Shown here: piece by piece, positions 52,331 through 59,956 of the stretch
Position numbering within the stretch: the stretch's first letter is position 1
Layout: every line of letters begins with the position of its first letter
Source: Methanoprimaticola sp047501175
GTDB taxonomy: Archaea; Thermoplasmatota; Thermoplasmata; Methanomassiliicoccales; Methanomethylophilaceae
Assembly: GCF_047501175.1 (NCBI RefSeq)
Contig: NZ_JBEQWH010000009.1
Coordinates: 1-64,000, forward strand
Reading direction: 5' to 3'
Length of the DNA stretch: 64,000 nucleotides
Made by a program: the position numbers and the translations under genes
Notes under the pieces: model-generated
Database searches by the model: none
What the model was told of the DNA's origin: nothing
Seen by the model: the letters and a program-made list of their open reading frames with translations, nothing else

Positions 52331-52414
52331 TCATATGGTGCCGAGAATGTACAAAACTCCAATGAATGCAACGATTCCAAGCACGCAAGCACCTATTACA
52401 AGCCATCCTTTCAT
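52331..52414 (-). CDS. 27-residue membrane peptide inside oriC
   Basis: ORF too short for normal gene calling: MKGWLVIGACVLGIVAFIG then VLYILGTI, one continuous transmembrane helix after a Lys-Gly-Trp start. AGGAGTG lies 8 bases before the ATG, and a ttttatatt box (centre near 52459, minus strand) is 26-27 bases ahead of the implied transcript start. It sits between the left ORB and the mini-ORBs. No family recognised; a single-pass membrane microprotein is the best description. Confidence 0.5.
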   Translation of the reverse strand: MKGWLVIGACVLGIVAFIGVLYILGTI

Positions 52415-52498
52415 TTAGGAAACACTCCTGATATTGATTCTCGAACATCGTTCAAATATAAAACGAATTTAGAGAGAGTGCTCAGATTCTTTTCGAAA

Positions 52499-52522
52499 TT
52501 TCCAATGGAAACAAAGGTTTGG
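52499..52522 (+). repeat. Mini-ORB 1
   Basis: TTTCCAATGGAAACAAAGG followed by TTTGG; keeps the TTCCA-TGGAAAC dyad and a shortened G element of the ORB consensus. Confidence 0.72.
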
Positions 52523-52529
52523 CAAACAC

Positions 52530-52535
52530 TTATAT
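52530..52535 (+). promoter_or_regulatory. TATA box of orc1/cdc6
   Basis: cttatatgg centred near 52533; transcription would begin near 52560, inside mini-ORB 2, suggesting autoregulation by the initiator. Confidence 0.6.
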
Positions 52536-52544
52536 GGATTATGG

Positions 52545-52566
52545 GTTTCAGTGGAAACAGAGGTTG
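52545..52566 (+). repeat. Mini-ORB 2
   Basis: GTTTCAGTGGAAACAGAGG then TTG, same orientation as mini-ORB 1, ending 4 bases before the cdc6 ATG. Its GAGG part could also serve as ribosome-binding site. Confidence 0.72.
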
Positions 52567-52570
52567 TCTG

Positions 52571-53815
52571 ATGGCTGGAGAAAACAAAAACGAAGCGAAC
52601 ATCTTCACACAGTACATCAAGAGCAGACATAGCCTCATCAAGAATTCCAAAATTCTTCAGACAACATACATACCGGACAATCTCCCTCATAGAAAGGATA
52701 AGATCGATGCGATCGTGGAGATCCTCGCGCCTGCCCTGAATGGTGACAAACCATCTAACATCCTCATCATCGGAAAGACCGGAACTGGAAAGACCGCTGT
52801 GATGAACTTCATAGGGAAGGAATTGAGAAAGGCGGATCCTCAACAGGAGAATGTCCATTTCATCTACATCAACTGTGAAGTGAACGACACTGCATACGGT
52901 ATCCTATACAGCATTTCCAATCAGATCATCAATAACATCGAGGAAAATAAGATCCCATTCACAGGTTGGAGTCTGGATAAGATCCTTGCGACTCTGACTG
53001 AGATGATAGATAAGGAGAACAAGGTCTTCATAATCGTTCTCGATGAGATCGACAGGTCCATTCAAAAGAATGGTGACGATATCTTCTATTATCTCACCAC
53101 GATAAACGAAGTGCTTCAGAAATCGAGGGTATCCATCATCGGGATAACGAACAATGCGAAATTCACCGAACTTCTTAGTCCTAAGATAAAGAGCAGACTC
53201 GGTGAAGAGAAGCTGGTATTCCCTCCATATAATGTGGAACAATTGAAGGACATCCTTTACAACAGAGCTGACATAGCTTTCGATACCGGAGTGTTGGATG
53301 ATGATGTCATTCCATACTGTGCCGCTCTTTCTGCGCAGGAGATGGGAGATGCTAGAAGGGCCCTTGAACTCATGAGGATCTCGGCGGAGATCGCGGAGAG
53401 GCAAGGGGATCCCAAGATCACTTCCGCTCATGTGAAATCCGCTAGGAGTAAGATCGAGGTCGATGCGATAGTCGAGGTCATCAAGACATTGACCATCCAA
53501 TCGAAGATCCTTCTCCTAGGTATCATAAAGAACACCGAGAAAGGACTTCCGACGATGACCACAGGAGATACGTACGCGGCTTACAAGTCCGTCTGCGAAT
53601 GCATCGGTCAATCACCTCTGACACAGAGGAGGATCACTGGACTCATTCAGGAATTGGATATGCTTGGGATAATCCATGCTCGCATAAAATCCACAGGTAG
53701 GACCGGTCGCACAAAGGAGATAGAACTCTGCATTCCAAGGGATCTCATCGAGATGGTGAAATCCGACGATCTCTTCAAGGATTACAAGCCTCCGACACAG
53801 CGCACTCTGATGTGA
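52571..53815 (+). CDS. cdc6: Orc1/Cdc6 replication initiator
   Basis: Archaeal origin-binding AAA+ initiator of 414 aa. The N-terminus (IFTQYIKSRHSLIKN then YIPDNLPHRKDKID) is typical. Walker A GKTGTGKT lies at 68-75, Walker B IVLDEIDR near 157 and sensor 1 IGITNNAKF are present. Sensor 2 is in MGDARRALELMR and a C-terminal winged helix reads the ORB dyad (LTQRRITGLIQELDMLGI). The frame stays open to 52196 through the left ORB, but homology, the TATA box and mini-ORBs fix ATG 52571. The gene is AT-richer than most of the window. It lies within its own origin, between inverted ORBs. Confidence 0.97.
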   Translation: MAGENKNEANIFTQYIKSRHSLIKNSKILQTTYIPDNLPHRKDKIDAIVEILAPALNGDKPSNILIIGKTGTGKTAVMNFIGKELRKADPQQENVHFIYINCEVNDTAYGILYSISNQIINNIEENKIPFTGWSLDKILATLTEMIDKENKVFIIVLDEIDRSIQKNGDDIFYYLTTINEVLQKSRVSIIGITNNAKFTELLSPKIKSRLGEEKLVFPPYNVEQLKDILYNRADIAFDTGVLDDDVIPYCAALSAQEMGDARRALELMRISAEIAERQGDPKITSAHVKSARSKIEVDAIVEVIKTLTIQSKILLLGIIKNTEKGLPTMTTGDTYAAYKSVCECIGQSPLTQRRITGLIQELDMLGIIHARIKSTGRTGRTKEIELCIPRDLIEMVKSDDLFKDYKPPTQRTLM

Positions 53816-53823
53816 GGCATCCT

Positions 53824-53861
53824 TTTTTCGGTTCCAGTGGAAATGGAGGGGTGGGGGGGTT
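53824..53861 (+). repeat. Right ORB, 38-bp inverted repeat
   Basis: Exact inverted copy of 52266-52303, in the 44-base gap between the cdc6 stop and the convergent signal peptidase stop, which it overlaps by two bases. G-string points outward. Confidence 0.9.
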
Positions 53862-54699
53862 ACCTCCTTCCGATCCCCTTCGAGAGACCTATTCTGTCCT
53901 GGATCTGTCTGTTGAATCTGTTCATGTAGATCAGATCGACGAAGAACAGTATTGAGAATATCGTGATAAGAGCCATTATGAGGGAAGGGAGACTGTTGGG
54001 GACATGGGAAAGGTTCTCGTTCCCGTTCATCATCAGTTTCACCGTACCTATCCAAGGGATCTCGAAAACGGCTACGGACTTTATGTTCTCCAATGAGATA
54101 CAATGGTCTATGATGCCGCTGGATTGATCGAAATTGGGATTCGTCACAGCGTTGTCTCCCATGGTAAGGTATCCGCTCTTCTTCTCGAGGTCATCGAGGT
54201 TCACATACGGGGTCTTTCCGTATATGTCGTGGAAGTAGAGGGTCCCTTTGAGATCGTCGGGGTCTGTTCCCTTGATCAATTTGCCATCGGTTCCCAGGTA
54301 TTCGCAATGCCACTGACCTTCGATGTTCCTCAATTCTGACGATGACCATTTCCCATTCTCATAATCCAGCCATATTATGGCACGATGGATCACCGGGTTG
54401 TGTCCGTCCCTGTTGTATATGATGACCGAGCCGTAGTTCTCGAAGGAGCTGTGTCCTGTGCTCAGACCTTCCACATAGCTCTGTATGTCCGTTTTCGAAG
54501 GATCCCTGACGACGACGATGTCTCCTGTGTCTATCACACCTATGGAGGATCTGTCGTTATCATGCTGCATGCTCTCTGAAACCACGGAGCTGAACGGTAC
54601 GGTCGATCCCGTGTATGCTATGAGGGCACAATATCCGCCTCCTATAACCACAGCAAAGATCCCGATGGTCAGAATGAGCTTCTTGGTCTCCTTTTCCAC
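53860..54699 (-). CDS. Signal peptidase I (archaeal type)
   Basis: Membrane protease that removes Sec signal peptides, 279 aa. The N-terminal helix is followed by the catalytic serine in VVSESM (Ser43), the archaeal/ER-type histidine replacing the bacterial lysine in NPVIHRAII, and the aspartates in YLTMGDNAVTNPNFDQ. A second hydrophobic helix near the C-terminus (LIMALITIFSILFFVDLIYM) is present. It begins with GTG 54699, leaderless from a ctatttatc box near 54726. Its TAA stop lies in the edge of the right ORB. Confidence 0.92.
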   Translation of the reverse strand: MEKETKKLILTIGIFAVVIGGGYCALIAYTGSTVPFSSVVSESMQHDNDRSSIGVIDTGDIVVVRDPSKTDIQSYVEGLSTGHSSFENYGSVIIYNRDGHNPVIHRAIIWLDYENGKWSSSELRNIEGQWHCEYLGTDGKLIKGTDPDDLKGTLYFHDIYGKTPYVNLDDLEKKSGYLTMGDNAVTNPNFDQSSGIIDHCISLENIKSVAVFEIPWIGTVKLMMNGNENLSHVPNSLPSLIMALITIFSILFFVDLIYMNRFNRQIQDRIGLSKGIGRR

Positions 54700-54829
54700 G
54701 TTCCTGTATGGGTATGTATTAGATAAATAGGATAGGCGGACCTGCAGGGGGTATATACTTACTAAATTAGTATGTTACAAACATGTTTCACGTTCTCTTC
54801 TTTAATATGAAGTGCACGATATCGATAGC

Positions 54830-55282
54830 ATGGAAAGACCCAGCAATGACGAGTATTTCATGGAGATGGCACAACTGATCTCTACGAGGTCCACATGTCT
54901 CAGGAGGAAGGTCGGAGCTGTCATCGTGAAGGATAAGAGGGTCCTTTCCACCGGGTACAACGGATCTCCCAAAGGGACCCGTCACTGTGAGGAGCTGGGT
55001 TGCATAAGGGAGCAGATGGGCATACCGTCTGGCACTAGGCATGAGCTCTGCAGGGGAGTCCACGCGGAGCAGAATGCGGTCACTCAGGCGGCCTATTTTG
55101 GAGTCAGTGTCAACGGGGCCACGATCTATACGACCACATTCCCGTGTTCTATGTGTGCGAAGATCCTCATCAATGCGGGCATCAAGGAGATCGTCTATGA
55201 CGAGGGTTATATCGATGATCTCTCCCACAGTCTCCTCAAGGAGACGGATGTCCTGATTCGTGAGTATCATCCTTCCAGTTGA
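54830..55282 (+). CDS. dCMP deaminase
   Basis: Zinc deaminase of 150 aa making dUMP from dCMP for thymidylate synthesis. The motifs GVHAEQNAVTQAA (His-Ala-Glu) and TTFPCSMCAKILINAG (PCxxC) are intact, and CLRRKVGAVIVKD and TGYNGSPKG are typical of the ComEB/Dcd group. The TATA box tttaatat (54801-54808) is 26 bases before ATG 54830, so the ATG at 54812 is not used. First gene to the right of the origin pointing away from it. Confidence 0.94.
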   Translation: MERPSNDEYFMEMAQLISTRSTCLRRKVGAVIVKDKRVLSTGYNGSPKGTRHCEELGCIREQMGIPSGTRHELCRGVHAEQNAVTQAAYFGVSVNGATIYTTTFPCSMCAKILINAGIKEIVYDEGYIDDLSHSLLKETDVLIREYHPSS

Positions 55283-55288
55283 TTTCTG

Positions 55289-55326
55289 TCTAGAAAGGCA
55301 CATTGTCTGGCTGTTCCCTTTCTAGA
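55289..55326. repeat. Inverted repeat upstream of the ATP synthase operon
   Basis: TCTAGAAAGG (55289-55298) and CCTTTCTAGA (55317-55326), a perfect 10-bp inverted pair with an 18-base loop, lying between the dCMP deaminase stop and the operon TATA box (near 55344). It could be a deaminase terminator or an operator for the operon. Confidence 0.6.
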
Positions 55327-55379
55327 AAAGGGGTTAGCATTAAGTATGGCAAAAAGATACGAACTCCCAGGGTCGGGGA

Positions 55380-55721
55380 GTGTTGAATTTGAGCCGAACT
55401 GACATACTTTCGGAAATAAAGAAAGCGGAGGCGGATGCAGATGCCAAGGTTGCACAAGCTGAGGCAAACAAGAAGTCCGCCATCGCTGAATCCCGTAGGG
55501 ATTCTGTAAAGAAGATTCAGGACGCTGAGGCTCAGATGCGCAGCTCTTACGAATCCGCCATCGCCAAGGAGAAAGAGGCCCTTGATTCCAAGCGTGACTC
55601 CATGCTTGCCACTGGCAAGCAGGAGGCTGCAAGGATCGAGAGCTCTTCCAAGGCGAAAATGCAGGAAGTCAAAGATTTTCTCAATGAAAAATTCGAGAGG
55701 ACCATAAATGTCACTTCCTGA
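55380..55721 (+). CDS. atpH: A-type ATP synthase subunit H
   Basis: Peripheral-stalk subunit that forms a right-handed coiled coil with subunit E and connects the A1 head to the membrane part. Almost the whole 113-aa protein is helical and rich in Ala, Lys, Glu and Gln (SEIKKAEADADAKVAQAEAN onward). The start is uncertain: GTG 55380 is the longest, but GGGGAG ends at 55380 and a TTG at 55389 has ideal spacing and gives the family-like start MSRTDILSEIKKAE. First gene of the operon, preceded by cattaagtatg (near 55344) as promoter. Confidence 0.86.
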   Translation: MLNLSRTDILSEIKKAEADADAKVAQAEANKKSAIAESRRDSVKKIQDAEAQMRSSYESAIAKEKEALDSKRDSMLATGKQEAARIESSSKAKMQEVKDFLNEKFERTINVTS

Positions 55722-57780
55722 GTCGATGAGTAGGATTGTGATCGTGGGAGCCAAATCCCATATCGATGAGGCCATCGAGGCCATCTACGATGTGAAGGCT
55801 ATCCACCTGATCGATCATACCGTCGGCGCGGATGATGGTTTCTCCCTCGGAACTCCTCGTCCGTATTCTTCTAAGGTCTCTGAGAGGCTTTTGAAGGTAC
55901 GTGCGATGGAGAAGGGATTGGGAATCGCGAAAAATGCGAAGACCCAGCCCATTTCTGAGGAAGAGATCAAGAGCCAGATATCATCTGACAGCGTCGAACT
56001 TGCAGAGACGGAGATCAATGCCGTCTTTGACAAGAGGAATGATCTCAATCAGAGAATCACCGATTTAAACGCTACGAAGAAGAATCTTGAGCTTCTTTCC
56101 GACATGCCGATCGATCTCGAGCTTTACTCCGGATACAGGAGCATAGTCTCGTTCGTCGGTACCGTTGTCGAGGATCCCACCGCCATGCTTTCCGGCATGG
56201 ACTGTGAGATCTTCACATCCTTCGACAAGAAGAAAGGCAACGTCATCGCCGTGTTCGCCAAGGTCGCAGACAAGGACGCAGTCCAGTCTGTCCTTTCCGA
56301 GAACGGCTTCTCTGAGATCGCCGTTCCCAAAGACACCGGGTCCGCAGCCTCCGCCCTTGCCAGGACGGACCGTGAGATCCAGGACGCCGAGGCGGAGATG
56401 GAGAATGTCTCGAAAGAGCTGGAGAGTCTTCTGGAAAAACACAAGGACTTCCTCAGCGCTTCCGAAGAGGAGCTGTCTATCCAGGTCCAGAAGGGAGAGA
56501 TCCCCGTAAGGATCGCCAACAGTGAGTACACCTTCGTCATCGACGCATGGGTTCCCACTTCCAAGGTCGAGACCGTCAAGACGGAACTCGAATCCAAGGT
56601 CGAGGGCATCTACGTCGAGGTCGAGGAGACTCGCGGCAGGAAGATGGCCGAATCGGAGGCAGCAGAGCCGAGGTTCAAAGACGCTCCGACTAAGTTCAAC
56701 AATGGAAAAGTCGTGAAGGAATTCGAGTATCCGACCAAGCTCGTGTCGGTGCCCAAGTATCAGGAGATTGACCCTTCCATCCTGATCGCAATCTTCCTTC
56801 CGCTGTTCTTCGGACTCATGGTCGGAGATGTGGGATACGCCATCCCGTTCATAATCCTTGGAGCGTATGGACTCAAGGTCACGCATCACAAGGATTGGCG
56901 CGCTATCGCTACAGTGCTGTTCTTCGGAGGCATCTGGGCATTCATTTTCGGACTGTTCTTCTTCGGAGAATGTCTGGGAATGCACTTCGTCACGTCGCAT
57001 CACATGTTGTCTGTGGAGTATTCCTGGCAGATGCTGCTGGGTCTCGACAACCTGCCTGCGATCTTCGGAGGTATTCTGCCTTACGAGACCGGTGTCGGAA
57101 AACTGTTCCACGTCGGATTCCTCCTCAAGCTGTCCGTGTACATCGGTATCGTTCACCTGATGATCGGATACTTCTGCGCACTGTACAACAAACACATCCA
57201 GTATGGATTTGCCCACGCGTTCAAGGAGAAGGGAGGGTGGATCTTCGGATTCATCGGACTCGTTCTCGTATGTTACGCACTCGCAATGTTCCTGATCTAT
57301 GGGCAGGACATGTCCGAACTGATGCCGTTCCTTCTGATCGGTGCGGTTCTCATCGTCGTCGAAGTGATCATGAACATCAAACACGAGGGAATCCAGGCTG
57401 TTCTCGAACTGCCCGGAATCGTAGGAAACATCCTTTCGTATACTCGTCTGGCTGCTATTGGTATGTCCAAGGCCGGTATGGCCCTGGCTTTCAATTACAT
57501 AGCTCTGGGAATGGTCGCAGGTGTCGAGATCGTCACCGTCGGCGATGTTAGTACAGTGACTAACACGTTCGGTGTCATGGACATCATCGGTCTGCTCCTT
57601 TTCGCCTTCCTGCATCTCATGATCTGGACTCTCGCTATCCTATCTGCGGGTCTCCACGGTCTCAGGTTGCAGATGGTCGAGCTTATGGCCAAGTTCTTTG
57701 AGGGAGGAGGTACGGAGTACGCGCCCCTCAAAATCAAACGCAACAAAACCGTTTCCACAGAAGCAACTAAAGAGGTATGA
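55708..57780 (+). CDS. atpI: A-type ATP synthase subunit I (a-subunit)
   Basis: Membrane stator, 690 aa. The cytosolic N-terminal half (about 1-350) binds the EH stalks; the C-terminal half has about eight transmembrane helices, starting at PSILIAIFLPLFFGLMVGD. The essential arginine lies in the helix NILSYTRLAAIGMSKAG and faces the c-ring carboxylate. GAGAGG precedes ATG 55708, which lies 14 bases inside subunit H, so the two are translationally coupled. Confidence 0.95.
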   Translation: MSLPESMSRIVIVGAKSHIDEAIEAIYDVKAIHLIDHTVGADDGFSLGTPRPYSSKVSERLLKVRAMEKGLGIAKNAKTQPISEEEIKSQISSDSVELAETEINAVFDKRNDLNQRITDLNATKKNLELLSDMPIDLELYSGYRSIVSFVGTVVEDPTAMLSGMDCEIFTSFDKKKGNVIAVFAKVADKDAVQSVLSENGFSEIAVPKDTGSAASALARTDREIQDAEAEMENVSKELESLLEKHKDFLSASEEELSIQVQKGEIPVRIANSEYTFVIDAWVPTSKVETVKTELESKVEGIYVEVEETRGRKMAESEAAEPRFKDAPTKFNNGKVVKEFEYPTKLVSVPKYQEIDPSILIAIFLPLFFGLMVGDVGYAIPFIILGAYGLKVTHHKDWRAIATVLFFGGIWAFIFGLFFFGECLGMHFVTSHHMLSVEYSWQMLLGLDNLPAIFGGILPYETGVGKLFHVGFLLKLSVYIGIVHLMIGYFCALYNKHIQYGFAHAFKEKGGWIFGFIGLVLVCYALAMFLIYGQDMSELMPFLLIGAVLIVVEVIMNIKHEGIQAVLELPGIVGNILSYTRLAAIGMSKAGMALAFNYIALGMVAGVEIVTVGDVSTVTNTFGVMDIIGLLLFAFLHLMIWTLAILSAGLHGLRLQMVELMAKFFEGGGTEYAPLKIKRNKTVSTEATKEV

Positions 57781-57782
57781 AA

Positions 57783-58013
57783 ATGGCAGATATTGGAGTT
57801 GGACTTATCGCAATCGGAGCAGGACTCGCAGTCGGACTGACCGGACTCGGAGCCGGAATGGCTGAGAAAGACGTCGGAGCAGCAGCAGTCGGAGCTATCA
57901 CCGAGGACCAGTCTCTCTTCGGAAAGGCAATGATCTTCATGGTTCTCCCCGAGACCATCGTCATCTTCGGACTGGTCATCGCTATCCTCGGAATCTTCGT
58001 CATGGCGAACTGA
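57783..58013 (+). CDS. atpK: A-type ATP synthase subunit K (c-ring proteolipid)
   Basis: Single-hairpin proteolipid of 76 aa; its ring rotates with ion flow. Helix 1 runs IGVGLIAIGAGLAVGLTGLGAG and helix 2 IFMVLPETIVIFGLVIAILG with the ion-binding Glu in PET. In ungapped comparison with other archaeal c subunits, the glutamine of the Na+ motif GQG in helix 1 is Glu here (GAGMAEKD), giving two carboxylates per hairpin. AAGAGGT precedes ATG 57783; the ATG at 57777 overlaps the subunit I stop. Confidence 0.95.
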   Translation: MADIGVGLIAIGAGLAVGLTGLGAGMAEKDVGAAAVGAITEDQSLFGKAMIFMVLPETIVIFGLVIAILGIFVMAN

Positions 58014-58032
58014 GCAGCCAAGAGGTATCCTC

Positions 58033-58590
58033 ATGGCACTAGCGAACGTAACTCAGGAGATCCTCACGGATGCCGACGTCAAGGCGGCCGCCATCAAGGC
58101 GGAGGCCGATGCGGAGATCGCAAAGATCTCTGCCGACGCGGACAAGAAGATCGCTGAGTTGAAAGACAAAGAGGACAAGAGGCTCAAAGAGGCAATTGAG
58201 TCCCTCAACCGCCAGGAGATGTCCAGCGCAGAGCTGGAGAGCAAGAAGATCGTCCTGGCCAAGAAGAAGGAACTCCTTGCCGAGGCCTTTGACGGAATGC
58301 TTTCCGACCTGGAGAACGCCTCCACAGAGGACAAGCTCAGGCACTACAAGGCCATGGTCAAGGTCGCAGAGGGTATCATCGATGCACCCGTCGCTCTCAT
58401 GTCCGAGAACGACGACTTCACCGCAGCGGAGCTCGGTGTCAAGTCCGTCGTCAAGGACGCGAGGATCACCTCCGGGCTGATCCTTCAGAGCGAGGACGGA
58501 TCCGTTGAGATCGACATGCAGTACTCGACGCTTCTTCAGTCCATCTGGGACCGCGAGATCAAAGCAGTGTCCGACATCCTGTTCGGGTGA
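58033..58590 (+). CDS. atpE: A-type ATP synthase subunit E
   Basis: Peripheral-stalk subunit, 185 aa. The N-terminal ~95 residues form a long Ala/Lys/Glu coiled coil partnering subunit H; the C-terminal globular domain (about 100-185) binds the top of subunit B. It keeps the E-subunit ending pattern (DMQYSTLLQSIWDREIKAVSDILFG). AAGAGGTATCCTC precedes ATG 58033. Confidence 0.93.
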   Translation: MALANVTQEILTDADVKAAAIKAEADAEIAKISADADKKIAELKDKEDKRLKEAIESLNRQEMSSAELESKKIVLAKKKELLAEAFDGMLSDLENASTEDKLRHYKAMVKVAEGIIDAPVALMSENDDFTAAELGVKSVVKDARITSGLILQSEDGSVEIDMQYSTLLQSIWDREIKAVSDILFG

Positions 58591-58595
58591 GACCT

Positions 58596-59651
58596 ATGTT
58601 CAACCGCAGCGGAAGAGCAGGAAACTACGCGTACACCGTGTCCAGGGTGAAGGCCAAGAAGGCCCTTCTCCTGAAGGAAGAGGACTACAACAAGATGCTC
58701 CAGATGAGCGTCCCCGAGATCTCTCGCTACATCAGCGAGTCTGGTTATCAGAAAGAGATGACCGACCTCGCCGGCAGGATCGAGGGAATCGACCTCGTCG
58801 AGCACGCGACCTACGTCAACATGGCGAAGGTCTTCAGTAGCATCCTCGGAGCTTCACAGGGTGAACTCAATACGATGGTTGAGGCGTACCTCGAGAAGTG
58901 GGATGCCTGGAACCTGAAGGTTATCCTCCGCGGGAAGTCATACGGCCTCGACGCTGACGGCATCAGGGAAGATCTTGTCCCTGCCGGAAGCCTCAGATCC
59001 GAATCTTTGGAGAAGCTGCTCGCCCTCGACAATGTGGACGACATAATCGCCAACTACTGCAAGATGGTACACGTCATCATCCCTCAGGACGTTCTCACCT
59101 CGTTCAAGGCGAGCGAGAACCTCGGAGAGATCGAGGACTACCTGGACAAGAACTACTACGTGAAGCTGCTGAAGAGCATTGACCCCTCTTCCAGGCCCAC
59201 CAGGATGTTCCAGGACTACGTAAGGATGGAGATCGACATCAGGAACCTCGAGACGATCCTCAAGCTCAAGGCAGAGGGGATCTATGGGGAGACCGTGATG
59301 AAGTACATCATTCCCGGAGGGAAACAGATCGACAACAGGCTGGCCGTACAGCTCGCCAATGCCGAGACCGTTTCCGCCGCAGTGTCTGACCTGTCTCAGC
59401 TTGACTTCTATGAGACCATCAAGGATCTCGTCGAGAAGGACGCTGTCAGCATCAGGGACATCGTCACTGAGATGAAGAAGTACGAGATCGCCGCCGCGAA
59501 GAAGTTCTCTCACATGTACCCCCTTTCAGTGGTTCCTGTGCTCGACTACATGATCCACAAGGAGATCGAGGTCGGCAACATCAGGACCATTTCCAGAGGA
59601 ATCGAGAGCGGACTGGACACAGAGACCATCAAAGGGCTGCTGGTGATCTGA
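58596..59651 (+). CDS. atpC: A-type ATP synthase subunit C
   Basis: Central-stalk socket that joins rotor subunits D and F to the c-ring, 351 aa, all helical. Recognised by NYAYTVSRVKAKKALLLKEEDYNKMLQM and repeated DYLDKNYYVKLLK-type helices of the V-type C/d family. The reported start, ATG 58596, has GGGTGAGACCT before it; a GTG at 58587 overlapping the subunit E stop is possible. Its stop overlaps the subunit F start (TGATG). Confidence 0.94.
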   Translation: MFNRSGRAGNYAYTVSRVKAKKALLLKEEDYNKMLQMSVPEISRYISESGYQKEMTDLAGRIEGIDLVEHATYVNMAKVFSSILGASQGELNTMVEAYLEKWDAWNLKVILRGKSYGLDADGIREDLVPAGSLRSESLEKLLALDNVDDIIANYCKMVHVIIPQDVLTSFKASENLGEIEDYLDKNYYVKLLKSIDPSSRPTRMFQDYVRMEIDIRNLETILKLKAEGIYGETVMKYIIPGGKQIDNRLAVQLANAETVSAAVSDLSQLDFYETIKDLVEKDAVSIRDIVTEMKKYEIAAAKKFSHMYPLSVVPVLDYMIHKEIEVGNIRTISRGIESGLDTETIKGLLVI

Positions 59652-59956
59652 TGGAGATCGCAGTTATTGGCAACGATGAGTTTGTGCTCGGCTTCAGACT
59701 GGCCGGCATCAGGCGCGTATTCGTGGCTGACAAAGACAATTACCAGGAAAAGATGCTGGAGGCGATGTCCCAGCCCAACATAGGTATCCTCGCTGTCGAT
59801 GCGAAGGACCTAGACAACCTCTCTTTTGCCGTGAGGCACAAGGTCATGGATTCGATCCAGCCTGTCGTGGTGCCCGTCGGCGGAGATCAGAGCGATCTCC
59901 GTGAGAAGGTCAAGAGAGCGATTGGAGTTGACTTATACAAATCAGAGGATGAATAA
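59651..59956 (+). CDS. atpF: A-type ATP synthase subunit F
   Basis: Small rotor subunit, 101 aa, with a Rossmann-like N-terminal domain (MEIAVIGNDEFVLGFRLAGI) and a C-terminal helix that reaches the A3B3 head. Coupled to subunit C by TGATG and abutting the subunit A start (TAAATG). Confidence 0.94.
   Translation: MEIAVIGNDEFVLGFRLAGIRRVFVADKDNYQEKMLEAMSQPNIGILAVDAKDLDNLSFAVRHKVMDSIQPVVVPVGGDQSDLREKVKRAIGVDLYKSEDE

Larger units (their letters stand above)
52182..52570. other. oriC region upstream of orc1/cdc6
   Basis: A 389-bp stretch without a long gene. From left to right it holds the promoter of the OB-like gene, a full ORB (52266-52303), a small membrane-peptide ORF with its own promoter, an AT-rich segment (about 52435-52500, including caaatataaaacgaattt) suitable as unwinding element, two mini-ORBs and the cdc6 promoter. 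Confidence 0.85.

Noticed and set aside
52196..52570. Longer N-terminus of Cdc6 reading through the left ORB
   Set aside because: The normal initiator N-terminus begins at 52571 and the mini-ORBs and promoter occupy the preceding sequence.
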